Positions 1 through 10,048 of a stretch of 64,000 bases of DNA are shown here, piece by piece. How positions within the stretch are numbered: the first letter of the stretch is position 1; each line of letters opens with the position of its first letter. The notes below the pieces were generated by a model. It was not told the DNA's origin. It searched no databases and saw only the letters and a program-made list of their open reading frames with translations. Origin of the DNA: Acidobacteriaceae bacterium (lineage in GTDB: Bacteria > Acidobacteriota > Terriglobia > Terriglobales > Acidobacteriaceae); NCBI GenBank assembly GCA_003132445.1, contig PKXU01000184.1, positions 42,367 through 106,366 of the forward strand, given 5' to 3'. Made by a program: the position numbers and the translations under genes.

Positions 1-12
1 GCTTCTCTAGCC

Positions 13-1299
13 TTGCTGCCCCCCCTGCACGCACAGTCTGGTGCGGCCCAAACTCAACCCCAGACGCCTTCTCAGGGGCAGGACATTCCTGATGCGCCTT
101 CAACGGTGCAGCCGCCGGAACCAAAGCTTCCCAACCAGCAGCAGCCACCAGATGCGAACAAGCCGCCCACGAACAACGGGCCGATTCCTTTTCCCGAAGA
201 CGCCACCCAGGCTCGGCCCCAGACTCAGGATCAGGAGCAGCAAGCTCCGCCTACGATGCCGCCGGTTCAAACCATTCCAGCAGGCAGTCGGCCAAGAAAT
301 CAAATCAATCCCAGGGAAGATCTCTACACGATTTCGATTTCGACCAACTTCGTACAAATTCCAGTGACGGTCAAAGACTCTGACGGGCGCCCGGTATATG
401 GCCTGCTGCCCAAGGATTTCAGCGTGCTGGAAAATGGAAAGAAACAAACGCTGACCTACTTCAGTAGCGATCCTTTCCAACTTTCGGTGGCCATTGTCCT
501 CGATACCGGACTTGCGGACGTGACTTTGCAGAAGGTGAACGAAACTTATGGATCGCTCGTGGGCGCTTTCAGTCCATACGACGAAGTTGCCCTCTATACG
601 TTCAGCAGCACAGTCAGCCAGGCCACGGACTTTAGCGGAAAGACGCAAAGGCTGGCATCTGCCCTGGATCAAATGAAACTGGTACGCGGCCGCAACAATG
701 GGCCGCCAATACTCGGCGGACCCTTGGGGCCCGATGGACCTACAGTAAATGGAGCCCCGGTGGGCGGACCAGTGATTCAGCCGGTCAATACTCCGCCGCG
801 CGAAGCCCATGTTCTAAACGACGCCATTTTACGAGCAGCGCTGGACCTCAGCCGGCGTGATCGCACGCGACGGCGGGTAATCTTCGTCATCAGCGATGGG
901 CGGGAGTTGGGCAGCAGAGCCAGTTATAAAGAGGTGCTGAGAGTGCTTGAAACGCAGGGCATCCAGGTTAAGGCACTGGTGGTGGGTAGCGGAGCGTTGC
1001 CGGGTTATCGCCAGATCGAGAAGATTCATCACATCCCTTTCCAGGGTTATAGCGATATTCTTCCCAAGTACACCTCAGCTACCGGAGGTGGCGAGATCCT
1101 TCCTGAACTTTCGCGGAATGCGATCGAGGATGCCTATGCGCAGATCACATCCGATGCCAGGAACCAGTACACGCTCGCCTATAGCCCGAAGGCAACGGGT
1201 GGGCCAGCGTCCTATCGCAGTATTGAGGTTCTGGTAGATAAGAAAGGCCTGAATATCTATACGAAAGCGGGGTATTACGCGACACCTTCGGCCCACTGA
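13..1299 (+). CDS. VWA-domain (VWFA-related, acidobacterial-type) secreted protein, possibly 5'-truncated by the window
   Basis: Pro/Gln-rich N-terminus, then FVQIPVTVKDSDGRPVYGLLPKDFSVLENGKKQ..., VWA-like core (VAIVLDTG, RRVIFVISDG) typical of VWFA-related acidobacterial proteins. Confidence 0.8.
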   Translation: MLPPLHAQSGAAQTQPQTPSQGQDIPDAPSTVQPPEPKLPNQQQPPDANKPPTNNGPIPFPEDATQARPQTQDQEQQAPPTMPPVQTIPAGSRPRNQINPREDLYTISISTNFVQIPVTVKDSDGRPVYGLLPKDFSVLENGKKQTLTYFSSDPFQLSVAIVLDTGLADVTLQKVNETYGSLVGAFSPYDEVALYTFSSTVSQATDFSGKTQRLASALDQMKLVRGRNNGPPILGGPLGPDGPTVNGAPVGGPVIQPVNTPPREAHVLNDAILRAALDLSRRDRTRRRVIFVISDGRELGSRASYKEVLRVLETQGIQVKALVVGSGALPGYRQIEKIHHIPFQGYSDILPKYTSATGGGEILPELSRNAIEDAYAQITSDARNQYTLAYSPKATGGPASYRSIEVLVDKKGLNIYTKAGYYATPSAH

Positions 1300-1421
1300 G
1301 GGCTTCGGGGATACCGGGGTCACCTGAGTAACCTACGTTCGCCCCGTCCATGTGATATAAAGACCGCGAGCCTCCATAAAGGAAAAGCTGCGCGCGGCAG
1401 CCCCCGAGGGTATGCCCGCAT

Positions 1422-2021
1422 TTGAGGAAAGTCTTGAGTTTCATCAACTTCGCCGCCCGAGAGATCAATTGCAAGATCGTGTACTACGGCGCCGGATTAG
1501 GCGGCAAGACCACGAATCTGCAGGTGATTTATCAGAAGACCGCGGATCAGCAAAAGGGCAAAATGATCTCGCTGGCCACCGAAACCGAGCGCACGTTGTT
1601 CTTCGACTTCTTGCCGCTCGACCTCGGCTCGGTGCGCGGGTTCAAGACCCGCATCCATCTCTACACTGTGCCCGGTCAGGTCTTTTACGACGCCAGCCGC
1701 AAGCTGATTCTGCGCGGGGTTGATGGCATCGTGTTCGTGGCCGACTCTCAGGAACAGCGTATGGACGCCAATGTTGAAGCTCTCGAGAACCTGATGTCGA
1801 ATCTGAAGGAACACGGTTACGACTTCAACAAAATTCCCTACGTCCTCCAGTTGAACAAGCGCGACCTGCCTAATATTCTTCCCGTCGATATGCTCTCCAC
1901 CGAACTGCGCAAGAAAAACGAACCTATCGTCGAGGCAGTTGCTTTCCAGGGGGTGGGCGTCTTCGAAACACTAAAGGAAATTGCCAAGCAGGTGCTGACG
2001 GAGTTGAAGGCGGGCGGATAG
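1422..2021 (+). CDS. mglA: MglA-like small Ras-family GTPase
   Basis: [38 protein letters not shown]-loop [13 protein letters not shown] motif. Confidence 0.9.
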   Translation: MRKVLSFINFAAREINCKIVYYGAGLGGKTTNLQVIYQKTADQQKGKMISLATETERTLFFDFLPLDLGSVRGFKTRIHLYTVPGQVFYDASRKLILRGVDGIVFVADSQEQRMDANVEALENLMSNLKEHGYDFNKIPYVLQLNKRDLPNILPVDMLSTELRKKNEPIVEAVAFQGVGVFETLKEIAKQVLTELKAGG

Positions 2022-2245
2022 CGTTACAATCCTGCTCTCCGCTTTCATGCTTCTGTGAAAGAAGGCACACGCTTCGAACACCTCTTTACTCATTTAGAAG
2101 GTACGCCTTTGTCGCTTTCATAATATCTGAGCAGTCGCAGCATCCCGACCACCAACACGAATCTCGGCCACTACTGATCCCTTGCGCCGCAGCAGCAAAC
2201 TTTGTGCTGTACCCTGCGGAGTGTACGATTGTGCGGACGATCTTA

Positions 2246-2782
2246 ATGAAGAAAACCCTTCTGCCTCTTTCTGTCGTGTGTCTCGCACTAGCATGCCTGG
2301 GCGCTCCGGCAAAATTGCGCGTGCAGCACACAAACCCTTCGGCCGATGCCGCAAACAAATCCGCGGACTCCACTTCAGCCGCAAAACAGGACGACAAAAG
2401 CGGAAAGCAATATTCGGGGATGTACTCGTTTTTGAAAGAAGGAGAATTCGTGCAAGTGACGGTGGAAGATGCGGATACCGTCACCGGGTTCATCTCTCGT
2501 TTCGAAGCTGAAGCGGACAAGGGAGAGTTTCTGGACCAGTTTTTCAAGACCGGCAGGCTAGACGGAAACCATCTCACTTTTACAACGCAGATCGTTCACG
2601 GCGTCGCCTTCGAATTCAAGGGAACGGTGGAACGCGGCGAAGGAAGAAATCTCGCCGACGAGGGATATTACGTGCTCAAGGGCACGCTGACCGCGAACGC
2701 CACCGATGCCAGCAAGAAAGTTACATCGCACACGCAGGAAGTTACGTTCAAAATGTTTCCCCAGGACGCCGCACCGCAGTAG
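2246..2782 (+). CDS. hypothetical secreted protein
   Basis: Signal peptide-like MKKTLLPLSVVCLALACLGAPA; no family recognised. Internal ATG preferred over the ORF-track start. Confidence 0.6.
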   Translation: MKKTLLPLSVVCLALACLGAPAKLRVQHTNPSADAANKSADSTSAAKQDDKSGKQYSGMYSFLKEGEFVQVTVEDADTVTGFISRFEAEADKGEFLDQFFKTGRLDGNHLTFTTQIVHGVAFEFKGTVERGEGRNLADEGYYVLKGTLTANATDASKKVTSHTQEVTFKMFPQDAAPQ

Positions 2783-2934
2783 AACCGAGTTGCGAGCCAA
2801 CCGAAGTTGTACCGAATCACGAGTAGCAGTAACGAGCAAACCAGGACAAACGCGAAGTTGGGTTGAAACTGCAGGAAGGCCTGCTTGTTTGTGCAGTACT
2901 CGGTACCAGGTACTCGCAACTCGTTGCTGGCTTT

Positions 2935-4200
2935 TTACTGTCCCGCGCGGATGGGAGACATATTCAGGCGGCCAGGAACCTTCTTAGGCACGCCTTCTTG
3001 ACCGTAAACAAGATCAGGGCCTCCATCGGCCCGCGAAGACGCATTGGCTAAGGTCGCAGCCAATGCGCGATACGATCGGCTAATTTCAGGCCCTTCCTGC
3101 AACACTACCGGCGTGCCATGATCGATCGCCGGCGAGACCGCCTGGAAAGCATTGGGAACTTTCCACAAAACTTTGCAACTGGTCGCGTGCTCAACATCCT
3201 CTTCGTTGAAGCCAGGAATCTTTTTGTAGCGATTCAAGATCAGGCGAAGGCGGTCGCGACCAGTGCCTTCTTCGAGAAACGCGTGAATGCGTCCGGCGCT
3301 CCAGAGAGAAACGACATCCGCCTGCGCCACCACCAGCACCGCATTGGAAAGGTCGGAAAGGAGATGAGTGATGGGATCGAGCCGGCTGGAAGCGTCGACG
3401 ATCACAAAGCGGTAATGATTGACCAGCAGATCGAACAGTCGCGCCAGTTCGCCCGGAGTCGGCTGTGTGGAATATGGTTGTTGCGGTCCGGCCAGCAGGC
3501 GCAAGCCTTCTTTCGTCGGGGTCATCAGGCCCTCCAGCAAAGAAGCGTCAAGCCGGTGCAGGTTCTGCAGCGCATCGTGAACCCCAAACTGAGGCCGCAA
3601 GTTCAGGTGCAGAGAGGCGTGGCCAATGGGAGCAAAGTCGACGAGAACCACGTCGCCGTGGGACTTTTGCAGCGCCAGGGCAGTATTGACGGCGGCTGTG
3701 GTGCATCCCGCCCCTCCCTTGGCGCCCAGGAAGGTGAACACCCGAGCCTTCCCTGCTCCTCCTAGAGCGCGATTCCGCATAGAACTGAAGCGGGTCAGAG
3801 CTTCGAGCAGGGGCTCGGAACCGGCCGCGTGATCGAGAAATTCGCCGGCCCCAGCTCGCATGCTGGAAACAATGTTGGCGGGGCGGGTCATCTCGCCGTT
3901 GGCGAAAATCGCAATCTGCTGAGTGGTGGCGCGAATCAGTTCGATGGTACGGACGGCGCGCTCCGCATCATGCGCCGGAATATCAACGATGACCACCTCG
4001 GCGCGTGAATCCTGAAGCTGCCGCAGAACTGCATCGGTGGGGCTGGCAGGAAATCCCAGGTGACTGAATACGGCTTGTCCCAGTCGCGTCGCTTCCAAAC
4101 GATGTTGCAAGGCAGATAAATGGTCTTGGTCCTCGGTGAGGAGGGCGACGCCGATCCCATGCATAGCGCGGTTCTCGCTGATTTCTCTTGGTGTCTGCAT
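2935..4200 (-). CDS. CpaE/TadZ-like ParA-family ATPase with receiver-like N-terminus
   Basis: Deviant Walker A KGGAGCTT, VVLVDFAP, FVIVDASSRLDP; pilus-assembly CpaE architecture. Confidence 0.8.
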   Translation of the reverse strand: MQTPREISENRAMHGIGVALLTEDQDHLSALQHRLEATRLGQAVFSHLGFPASPTDAVLRQLQDSRAEVVIVDIPAHDAERAVRTIELIRATTQQIAIFANGEMTRPANIVSSMRAGAGEFLDHAAGSEPLLEALTRFSSMRNRALGGAGKARVFTFLGAKGGAGCTTAAVNTALALQKSHGDVVLVDFAPIGHASLHLNLRPQFGVHDALQNLHRLDASLLEGLMTPTKEGLRLLAGPQQPYSTQPTPGELARLFDLLVNHYRFVIVDASSRLDPITHLLSDLSNAVLVVAQADVVSLWSAGRIHAFLEEGTGRDRLRLILNRYKKIPGFNEEDVEHATSCKVLWKVPNAFQAVSPAIDHGTPVVLQEGPEISRSYRALAATLANASSRADGGPDLVYGQEGVPKKVPGRLNMSPIRAGQ

Positions 4201-4502
4201 GTTAGAAAGAGAACCTACCCCCCGCCAAGTGACCTAGGTAACAGCACAAAAGCGTGCAGGCACGCGAGCAGCGTGAAGCTGGAGCAGCGCAACTGCATGT
4301 GAAGGCCTTGGGAGGAAGTGCACAACGTTGAAAAACTGGGACTGTGACTGCCCCTGTTGGTAAGCATTGTAAGACAAGATCGCAAAGTTGAAAAGAATTT
4401 CATTTACAACTTTAAAAAAAATTTAAGGCGCACCTTCCCGGCGGGGAACCTCGCAACCACGGAAACGGCGGCACAGACCTGGCTTAGCGGATAGGCAAAA
4501 CG

Positions 4503-4952
4503 CTAGCCCACAGTCGTCCGAACCGAAGATTGCGCCACAGGCCGGTCTTCCTCGTGGTGCGAGTGAAGCGTCGCCACGCGCGATAAGGTCGCCGCAGCAT
4601 CGGACTCGGGCAGGTATTCATACCCGTCGAAGCGAACCGCCACCCCGATCTTCGTTTCGCCCGGCGAAGCCGAGCTGCCCGCCGCAGGCGGGCGAACCAC
4701 TCGCAGAATGCGGCCCCGGCAGCGCACCGGCATGCTCTCACCCAGAGTGATCTCGGAGGGCATTCTAAGCGTGAGCTCAATTTCGCTGCCTTCCGTCAGT
4801 GGTGCGTCGGTGAAAAAGAAAACTCCCCTCGAACTCAGGTCTTGTGTGAATCCCACGCCTTCCAGGCAGGCTGCTGGCAGACGAAGAGAAACAGGAAGAA
4901 GATAGGAAAATCGCTGACCGACGCGCCGTTCAACTCCAGCCGAAGTGGTCAT
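4503..4952 (-). CDS. PilZ domain protein
   Basis: RRVGQRFSYLLPVSLRLP...TQDLSSRGVFFFTDAPLTEGSEIELTLRMP. Confidence 0.75.
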   Translation of the reverse strand: MTTSAGVERRVGQRFSYLLPVSLRLPAACLEGVGFTQDLSSRGVFFFTDAPLTEGSEIELTLRMPSEITLGESMPVRCRGRILRVVRPPAAGSSASPGETKIGVAVRFDGYEYLPESDAAATLSRVATLHSHHEEDRPVAQSSVRTTVG

Positions 4953-5329
4953 AGTAACTTCAGTTCCTTTGCCAACGCCAAACCGCAGGCGCTACTTTAG
5001 CTTAACCCAGACAATAAGAGAAGAGCGAACTTCGTCCGCGCTCCTGTAAATGGGAAAGGCCGCTCCAAGGCCTGAACCTCGGTCTACGGCTGGTCCTAGA
5101 CAGCCCAGTCTCGCGCGCAGCCTAGTCCTACTCTAAACCGGCCTGCAATAAAGTGGCCATAGACGAGTTGGACACTTAGAAAGCGCGGCTCATAGCTGCC
5201 TGCGGCCATTCCGCTTACCCTAAAGCAGGCAGAAGCCACCGAAGCGGAACGGAGAAGCGAGAACTAAAAGTGAAAACTGCTTCACGATATAGTAGTGCGT
5301 AGGATGACGCGTCGTCATCCAAAGCGACT

Positions 5330-6730
5330 GTGCCTGAGCTGAAACCTTCCATTCAAGAAAGGGCGTCTGCGACCGGCGAAGCGCCCGAAGCTCCTACACT
5401 TCGCTGGCAGGCCGCGGTCCGCGCGCTTCGGCATCGCAACTTTCAACTTTTCTTCAGCGGACAACTAATCTCCCTGGTCGGCACCTGGATGCAGACCGTG
5501 GCCCAGTCGTGGCTCGTCTACCGCTTAACGGGCTCGGGACTGAAGTTGGGCGCAGTCGGCTTTGCTAGCCAGATTCCCGTGTTTTTGTTCGCGCCGCTCG
5601 GCGGAATTGTCGCGGACCGCATCAACCGAAAGCACATCGTGATCGCGACCCAGGTCGCTTCCATGCTGCTGGCATTTATTTTGGCGGCACTCACCCTTAC
5701 GCACACGGTCCAGGTGTGGCACATCTTTGTGCTGGCCGCGCTCCTGGGAGTCGTGAACGCATTCGATATCCCCGGGCGCCAGTCTTTTCTCGTGGATATG
5801 GTGGGCAAAGACGATCTGATGAACGCCATCGCGCTGAACTCTTCCATGTTCAACGGCGCGCGTGTAATCGGGCCGGCCATCGCTGGAGTCCTGGTGGCGA
5901 GGTTAGGTGAAGGCTGGTGCTTCTTTGCCAATGGCGCAAGTTATCTCGCGGTCATTGCCGGACTGCTGCTGATGAGACTGAACGCCCCGGCGCGGGTCTC
6001 GGCGAAGACCTCGCCGTGGGAGCATATGGCTGAAGGATTCCGATTCGTCAATCGCACCGCGCCCATTCGAGCCCTGATGCTGCTGCTCGCAGTGGTGAGC
6101 ATGACGGGTATGCCGTATGTAGTGCTGATGCCGATTTTTGCCGACAAGATTTTGCGCGGCGGCGGACAGGAATTTGCGTCGCTCATCGGGTCGCACGATC
6201 TGGGCGCGGTGCGCTTGGGGATATTGATGGGCGCGGCCGGCGTGGGAGCATTGCTGGGTGCGCTGACCCTGGCCGCGCGCACCGGGGTGAAGGGCCTGGG
6301 AAAATGGGTTTCCGTATGCTGCGGGGGATTCGGCATCAGCCTGATGTTGTTCGCCTTGTCGAGATCATTCTGGCTTTCCGTGTTCCTGCTGCTGCCGGTG
6401 GGATATTTCATCATGCTGCAGATGTCATCGTCCAACACGCTGATCCAGGTGATGGTGCCCGATGAACTGCGTGGCCGCACCATGGCGGTCTATTCGATGA
6501 TGTTCATGGGGATGGCCCCGGTCGGCGCGCTGCTGGGTGGCGCGTTATCGGATCGTCTGGGAGCGCCGCTTACAGTGGCCATCGGCGGATTAGCCGCAGT
6601 GGCGGGCGCGTGGTGGTTCAGCGTGCAGTTGCCGAAAATACGCGTGGAAGCGCGGAAATTAATCGTCGCCCAGGCCATGGCCGGCGGAGAACCCGCGGAA
6701 GAGATGGCCGGGCCGGTGGCGGAGGAGTAG
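5330..6730 (+). CDS. MFS transporter (EntS-like)
   Basis: ALRHRNFQLFFSGQLISLVGTWMQTVAQSWLVYRLTGS... multi-TM MFS signature. Confidence 0.9.
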   Translation: MPELKPSIQERASATGEAPEAPTLRWQAAVRALRHRNFQLFFSGQLISLVGTWMQTVAQSWLVYRLTGSGLKLGAVGFASQIPVFLFAPLGGIVADRINRKHIVIATQVASMLLAFILAALTLTHTVQVWHIFVLAALLGVVNAFDIPGRQSFLVDMVGKDDLMNAIALNSSMFNGARVIGPAIAGVLVARLGEGWCFFANGASYLAVIAGLLLMRLNAPARVSAKTSPWEHMAEGFRFVNRTAPIRALMLLLAVVSMTGMPYVVLMPIFADKILRGGGQEFASLIGSHDLGAVRLGILMGAAGVGALLGALTLAARTGVKGLGKWVSVCCGGFGISLMLFALSRSFWLSVFLLLPVGYFIMLQMSSSNTLIQVMVPDELRGRTMAVYSMMFMGMAPVGALLGGALSDRLGAPLTVAIGGLAAVAGAWWFSVQLPKIRVEARKLIVAQAMAGGEPAEEMAGPVAEE

Positions 6731-6824
6731 GCTATCCGCTTCCGGCTTTCGGGTTTCGGCTTCGGGCTTTCGCACCGGCCAGCTCGCACTTATGAATTGC
6801 GAGGTCTTAGTTAAGGAGGTCCAA

Positions 6825-7607
6825 ATGTTAAGTCATACTTTTCGCTTGCTGCTGGTTGCTTGTCTGCTTGCTAGCTCGGTATGGGCAGCGAACGATTCCT
6901 TCCTAGGCAAATGGAAGGTGAACCCGTCCAAGAGCAAACTCAACGACGAAATGAAGGTTGAGGTCGCGGGCGCAAACCGATACGCCATCACCTTTGCCCC
7001 CGGCCTAGTGGACACAGTCGTAGCCGATGGGAGTGACCAGCCAGCCCTGCACGGGACCACGCTGTCCGTTACGGTGAAGGGACCCAACAGATGGGAAGTC
7101 ATCCGCAAGATGAAGGGTCGCACGCTCCTCACGGGGTATTGGACGCTTTCCGAAGACGGCAAAACGCTTAACGACGCCTACACGGAGTACGCGCCCGACG
7201 GTTCGCCGTCGAGCATTCCCTATGTGTACGAGCGGACGGCGGGGAGTTCAGGTTTTCCGGGCACATGGGACAGCGAGAGCGAGAAAGTGAAGGCAGGGAT
7301 CGAGCTCCAGATCCAGCCCTACGAGGGTGACGGCCTGTCATTTAATAGTCCGGATGCAGAAATGACTAAGAAGATGAAGTTCGATGGGAATGATTATCCG
7401 GACCTGGATCCCAATGCGGATCCAGGCTCTGCATCTTCGGGCCGCCGCGTGAACGAGCGCACTCTGGAAATCACAGACAAATTCAAAGGCAAAATTACGG
7501 GCACGCGGCAGATCGAGCTTTCTACAGATCTCAAGACCCTGACGGTGACTGTGTTCCTGGTGGGTCAGAGCAGGCCCAAGAGCATCCTTGTGTTTGATCG
7601 GGAATAG
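6825..7607 (+). CDS. hypothetical secreted protein
   Basis: AAGGAGGT ribosome-binding site just before ATG at 6825; signal peptide MLSHTFRLLLVACLLASSVWA, then FLGKWKVNPSKSK. Confidence 0.75.
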   Translation: MLSHTFRLLLVACLLASSVWAANDSFLGKWKVNPSKSKLNDEMKVEVAGANRYAITFAPGLVDTVVADGSDQPALHGTTLSVTVKGPNRWEVIRKMKGRTLLTGYWTLSEDGKTLNDAYTEYAPDGSPSSIPYVYERTAGSSGFPGTWDSESEKVKAGIELQIQPYEGDGLSFNSPDAEMTKKMKFDGNDYPDLDPNADPGSASSGRRVNERTLEITDKFKGKITGTRQIELSTDLKTLTVTVFLVGQSRPKSILVFDRE

Positions 7608-7740
7608 ACGTGCGAGTCCACTCCTGTGGGTGTCGGGTTCGAGGTCCGGGGAGAATCCGGCGCTTAGGCCCTTAGGCTTCGCAGTTGATTTATGAGATAT
7701 TCTCCAGCCACGCAAACCCGGGAGCCGGAAGCCGGAAGCT

Positions 7741-9309
7741 TTATTTGCGTGCGGCGCTGCGTCCGAGCGCTACCAGGAAGATTGCGCTCTTGCCGCGCGC
7801 GTGAGGCGAGAAAAAACTGACTACGTCATCGTCATAAAAGGTCAAGCCGGTGGCGCCGAGGCGCTGGGCGTAGGCGCCGAGATAAAGTTTGCCGCCTAGA
7901 ATGCCGGCCTCGAGCTGCACGGCGCGATATCCACGATTCCCGTAGCGCTGCAAAATGCTTTTCAGATCAGCCAGAAAGAATACGTCGACCGCGGCATCGG
8001 CCGGTAATTGTTGCTCCAGGCCCAGGTAGCCCGCCTTTTCGCGAAACTCTCCGGACTTCAACAGTTCGAGCTGTTTGCGCTCCCAGTCGTAAGCGTAAGC
8101 TCCCGGAGTCAGCCCCAGTACGTTGTTGACGATCAGATACAGATCGTTGAGATGGCTTCCGAGCGGATCGAGGAAGTCGGCGGGAATGCCCCGCGTGGCC
8201 CGGTCGAGCATTATGGAAAGTTGCGGCAGAGTCATGGGATCGCGCGCGAACTTCCGGGTAGAACCGCGGCGCGAGATCACCTGCTCGATGGAGTCGGCAG
8301 CAATACGGGAGTTGTCGAGCGGCTGCAGCGGAGTGACGGTTCCTTTTGGTGCGGGAAATTCGTGCGCAGGTGTTTTTCCGCGCCAGGCGGCGACTTCGTC
8401 GGATGAATCGAGCGAGGAAGCATCATGCATTTTGCGCATGGCGGGATATTCGATTTCCTCCGCGGAATAAGCGACAATCGGCAACTCCAGCGGCGGAATC
8501 TCCGGTGAACTGGGCGGCGTCGCCTGCGTGTGGCCGATAGCAATCAGGGAAAATGCGACTTCGCGCAGGGGATCAAGGCCGAGCAATCCGTTCACTTGTG
8601 AATCGACAAAGCCGGTGACGACTTTGGCGGGGAGATTCGACGCAGCCGACATGGCCAGAAGGTTCGCGAGGATCGTGCCGTTGTCCCAACCGAAATGCCG
8701 GTAGGTACGCGAATGATATTTCCAGGCGTTGCGCCAGTATGTGCCGGTGCAGATGATCGTTACCGGGGCGTGGACCACAGATGCATCGCTGCCGGTGGCG
8801 TCGACCAAGGCCTGACGGAAGTCGCCGGAGCGAAGTTGGCGCAGGCCGAATTCGGCGGCACCAAAATGATAAACGCCGGCCGCAAGGCCAGGCTGGTTCT
8901 TAACGCCGGGCACGGCTCTGCCCGGAAGGTCGGTGCAGACGACGTAGAGTTCGATTTCGTAGAGGGCCCCGGTGCAGGCTGCGGCGCGAAAAAAAGTTTC
9001 TGCCTGTTCGTGCTTTTTGCTTCGAATGACTCCCGCGGAAAAGAACAGCAATTGCGCGAGCGTTTCCAGATCAGGAATGGTCTCCGCTTGCGCGGGTGCA
9101 GGGAGATCCGCAATCGCCGCGAGCGCGGCGCGTCCGCTGTCATGGAAATCGCGGGGCAGGCGCGTCACTTCCAGCGTGGGATAGATTTTGAACAGCAGAG
9201 GCTTGTTGTCCCAGTCAAGCGTGTGCGGATGCATACGCAGGCTCTGATAGGAATGCTTGGTGCCGCTGTGATACTGCAAGCCTGCGTCGAGGTGGTCGTT
9301 CTCGCTCAA
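7741..9309 (-). CDS. SagB/ThcOx-type tandem nitroreductase-domain protein
   Basis: Two nitroreductase-like halves: N-terminal YHSGTKHSYQS...AGLAAGVYHFGAAEFGLRQLRSGD, and C-terminal SIEQVISRRGSTRKFARDPMTLPQLS...GYRAVQLEAGILGGKLYLGAYAQRLGATGLTFYDDDVVSFF. Confidence 0.85.
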   Translation of the reverse strand: MSENDHLDAGLQYHSGTKHSYQSLRMHPHTLDWDNKPLLFKIYPTLEVTRLPRDFHDSGRAALAAIADLPAPAQAETIPDLETLAQLLFFSAGVIRSKKHEQAETFFRAAACTGALYEIELYVVCTDLPGRAVPGVKNQPGLAAGVYHFGAAEFGLRQLRSGDFRQALVDATGSDASVVHAPVTIICTGTYWRNAWKYHSRTYRHFGWDNGTILANLLAMSAASNLPAKVVTGFVDSQVNGLLGLDPLREVAFSLIAIGHTQATPPSSPEIPPLELPIVAYSAEEIEYPAMRKMHDASSLDSSDEVAAWRGKTPAHEFPAPKGTVTPLQPLDNSRIAADSIEQVISRRGSTRKFARDPMTLPQLSIMLDRATRGIPADFLDPLGSHLNDLYLIVNNVLGLTPGAYAYDWERKQLELLKSGEFREKAGYLGLEQQLPADAAVDVFFLADLKSILQRYGNRGYRAVQLEAGILGGKLYLGAYAQRLGATGLTFYDDDVVSFFSPHARGKSAIFLVALGRSAARK

Positions 9310-9346
9310 ACGAAGCGCTCTCCTTAGCGATTGAAATGAATTTGTC

Positions 9347-10048
9347 TCAGCGATAAGCGCTCGGCGGCAGGCCGGTGATGCGGATTCCGGCGTGCCCCTT
9401 GTAGCGGAAATTCATGCCGATGAGCAAGGCGGTAATCTGCTCGACGATGCGGGCGTTTTCGAGTTTGCCGCCGTCAATGGCGCGGACGCCGGGAATCTTT
9501 GCCGCCAGTTCGCGAGTGAGTTGCCCGGCATCGGCATCGTCACTGCACACAATCACGTCGCAATCCAGTGGAGTGTCGGTGCCCAGCAGTTCGGCGGAAA
9601 CGTTGTGAAAGGCGGCGACCACGCTCACTTCACTGGAAACGATTTCGGCGGCCTGCTGAGCCGCGGACCCCTGCCAGACGCCAAGAGTGCGCGAGGCGCG
9701 TCCGCCGACGCCAACGGCCAGCGGAACGGTTGCGTCAATGAGAATGCTGCCTTCCGTGATTGCCGATTTGAGTTTCTTGAGAAGCGAGGCCTGACCTTCG
9801 AAGGGAACGGTCAACATGAGGATGTCGGCAGCGGCGCAGGCGGCGCTGTTTTCCATGCCCGATATTTTTGCGTTGGCTCCGATTCGCTGCTGGATAGAGG
9901 CGGCGGCGTGTTGGGCGCGCTTTTCTTCCCGCGAGCCAATGATGATAGTCTCTCCCGCGCGGGCCCAACGCAGGGCGAGTCCCATGCCGGCGGGGCCGGT
10001 GCCGCCAATCACGGCGATGGGACGAGCGCCGGTGACACTGGAGTTCAT
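9347..10048 (-). CDS. npdG: NADPH-dependent F420 reductase
   Basis: PIAVIGGTGPAGMGLALRWARAGETIIIGSREEKRA; adjacent to F420 biosynthesis genes; ATGA-type overlap with the upstream gene. Confidence 0.88.
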   Translation of the reverse strand: MNSSVTGARPIAVIGGTGPAGMGLALRWARAGETIIIGSREEKRAQHAAASIQQRIGANAKISGMENSAACAAADILMLTVPFEGQASLLKKLKSAITEGSILIDATVPLAVGVGGRASRTLGVWQGSAAQQAAEIVSSEVSVVAAFHNVSAELLGTDTPLDCDVIVCSDDADAGQLTRELAAKIPGVRAIDGGKLENARIVEQITALLIGMNFRYKGHAGIRITGLPPSAYR

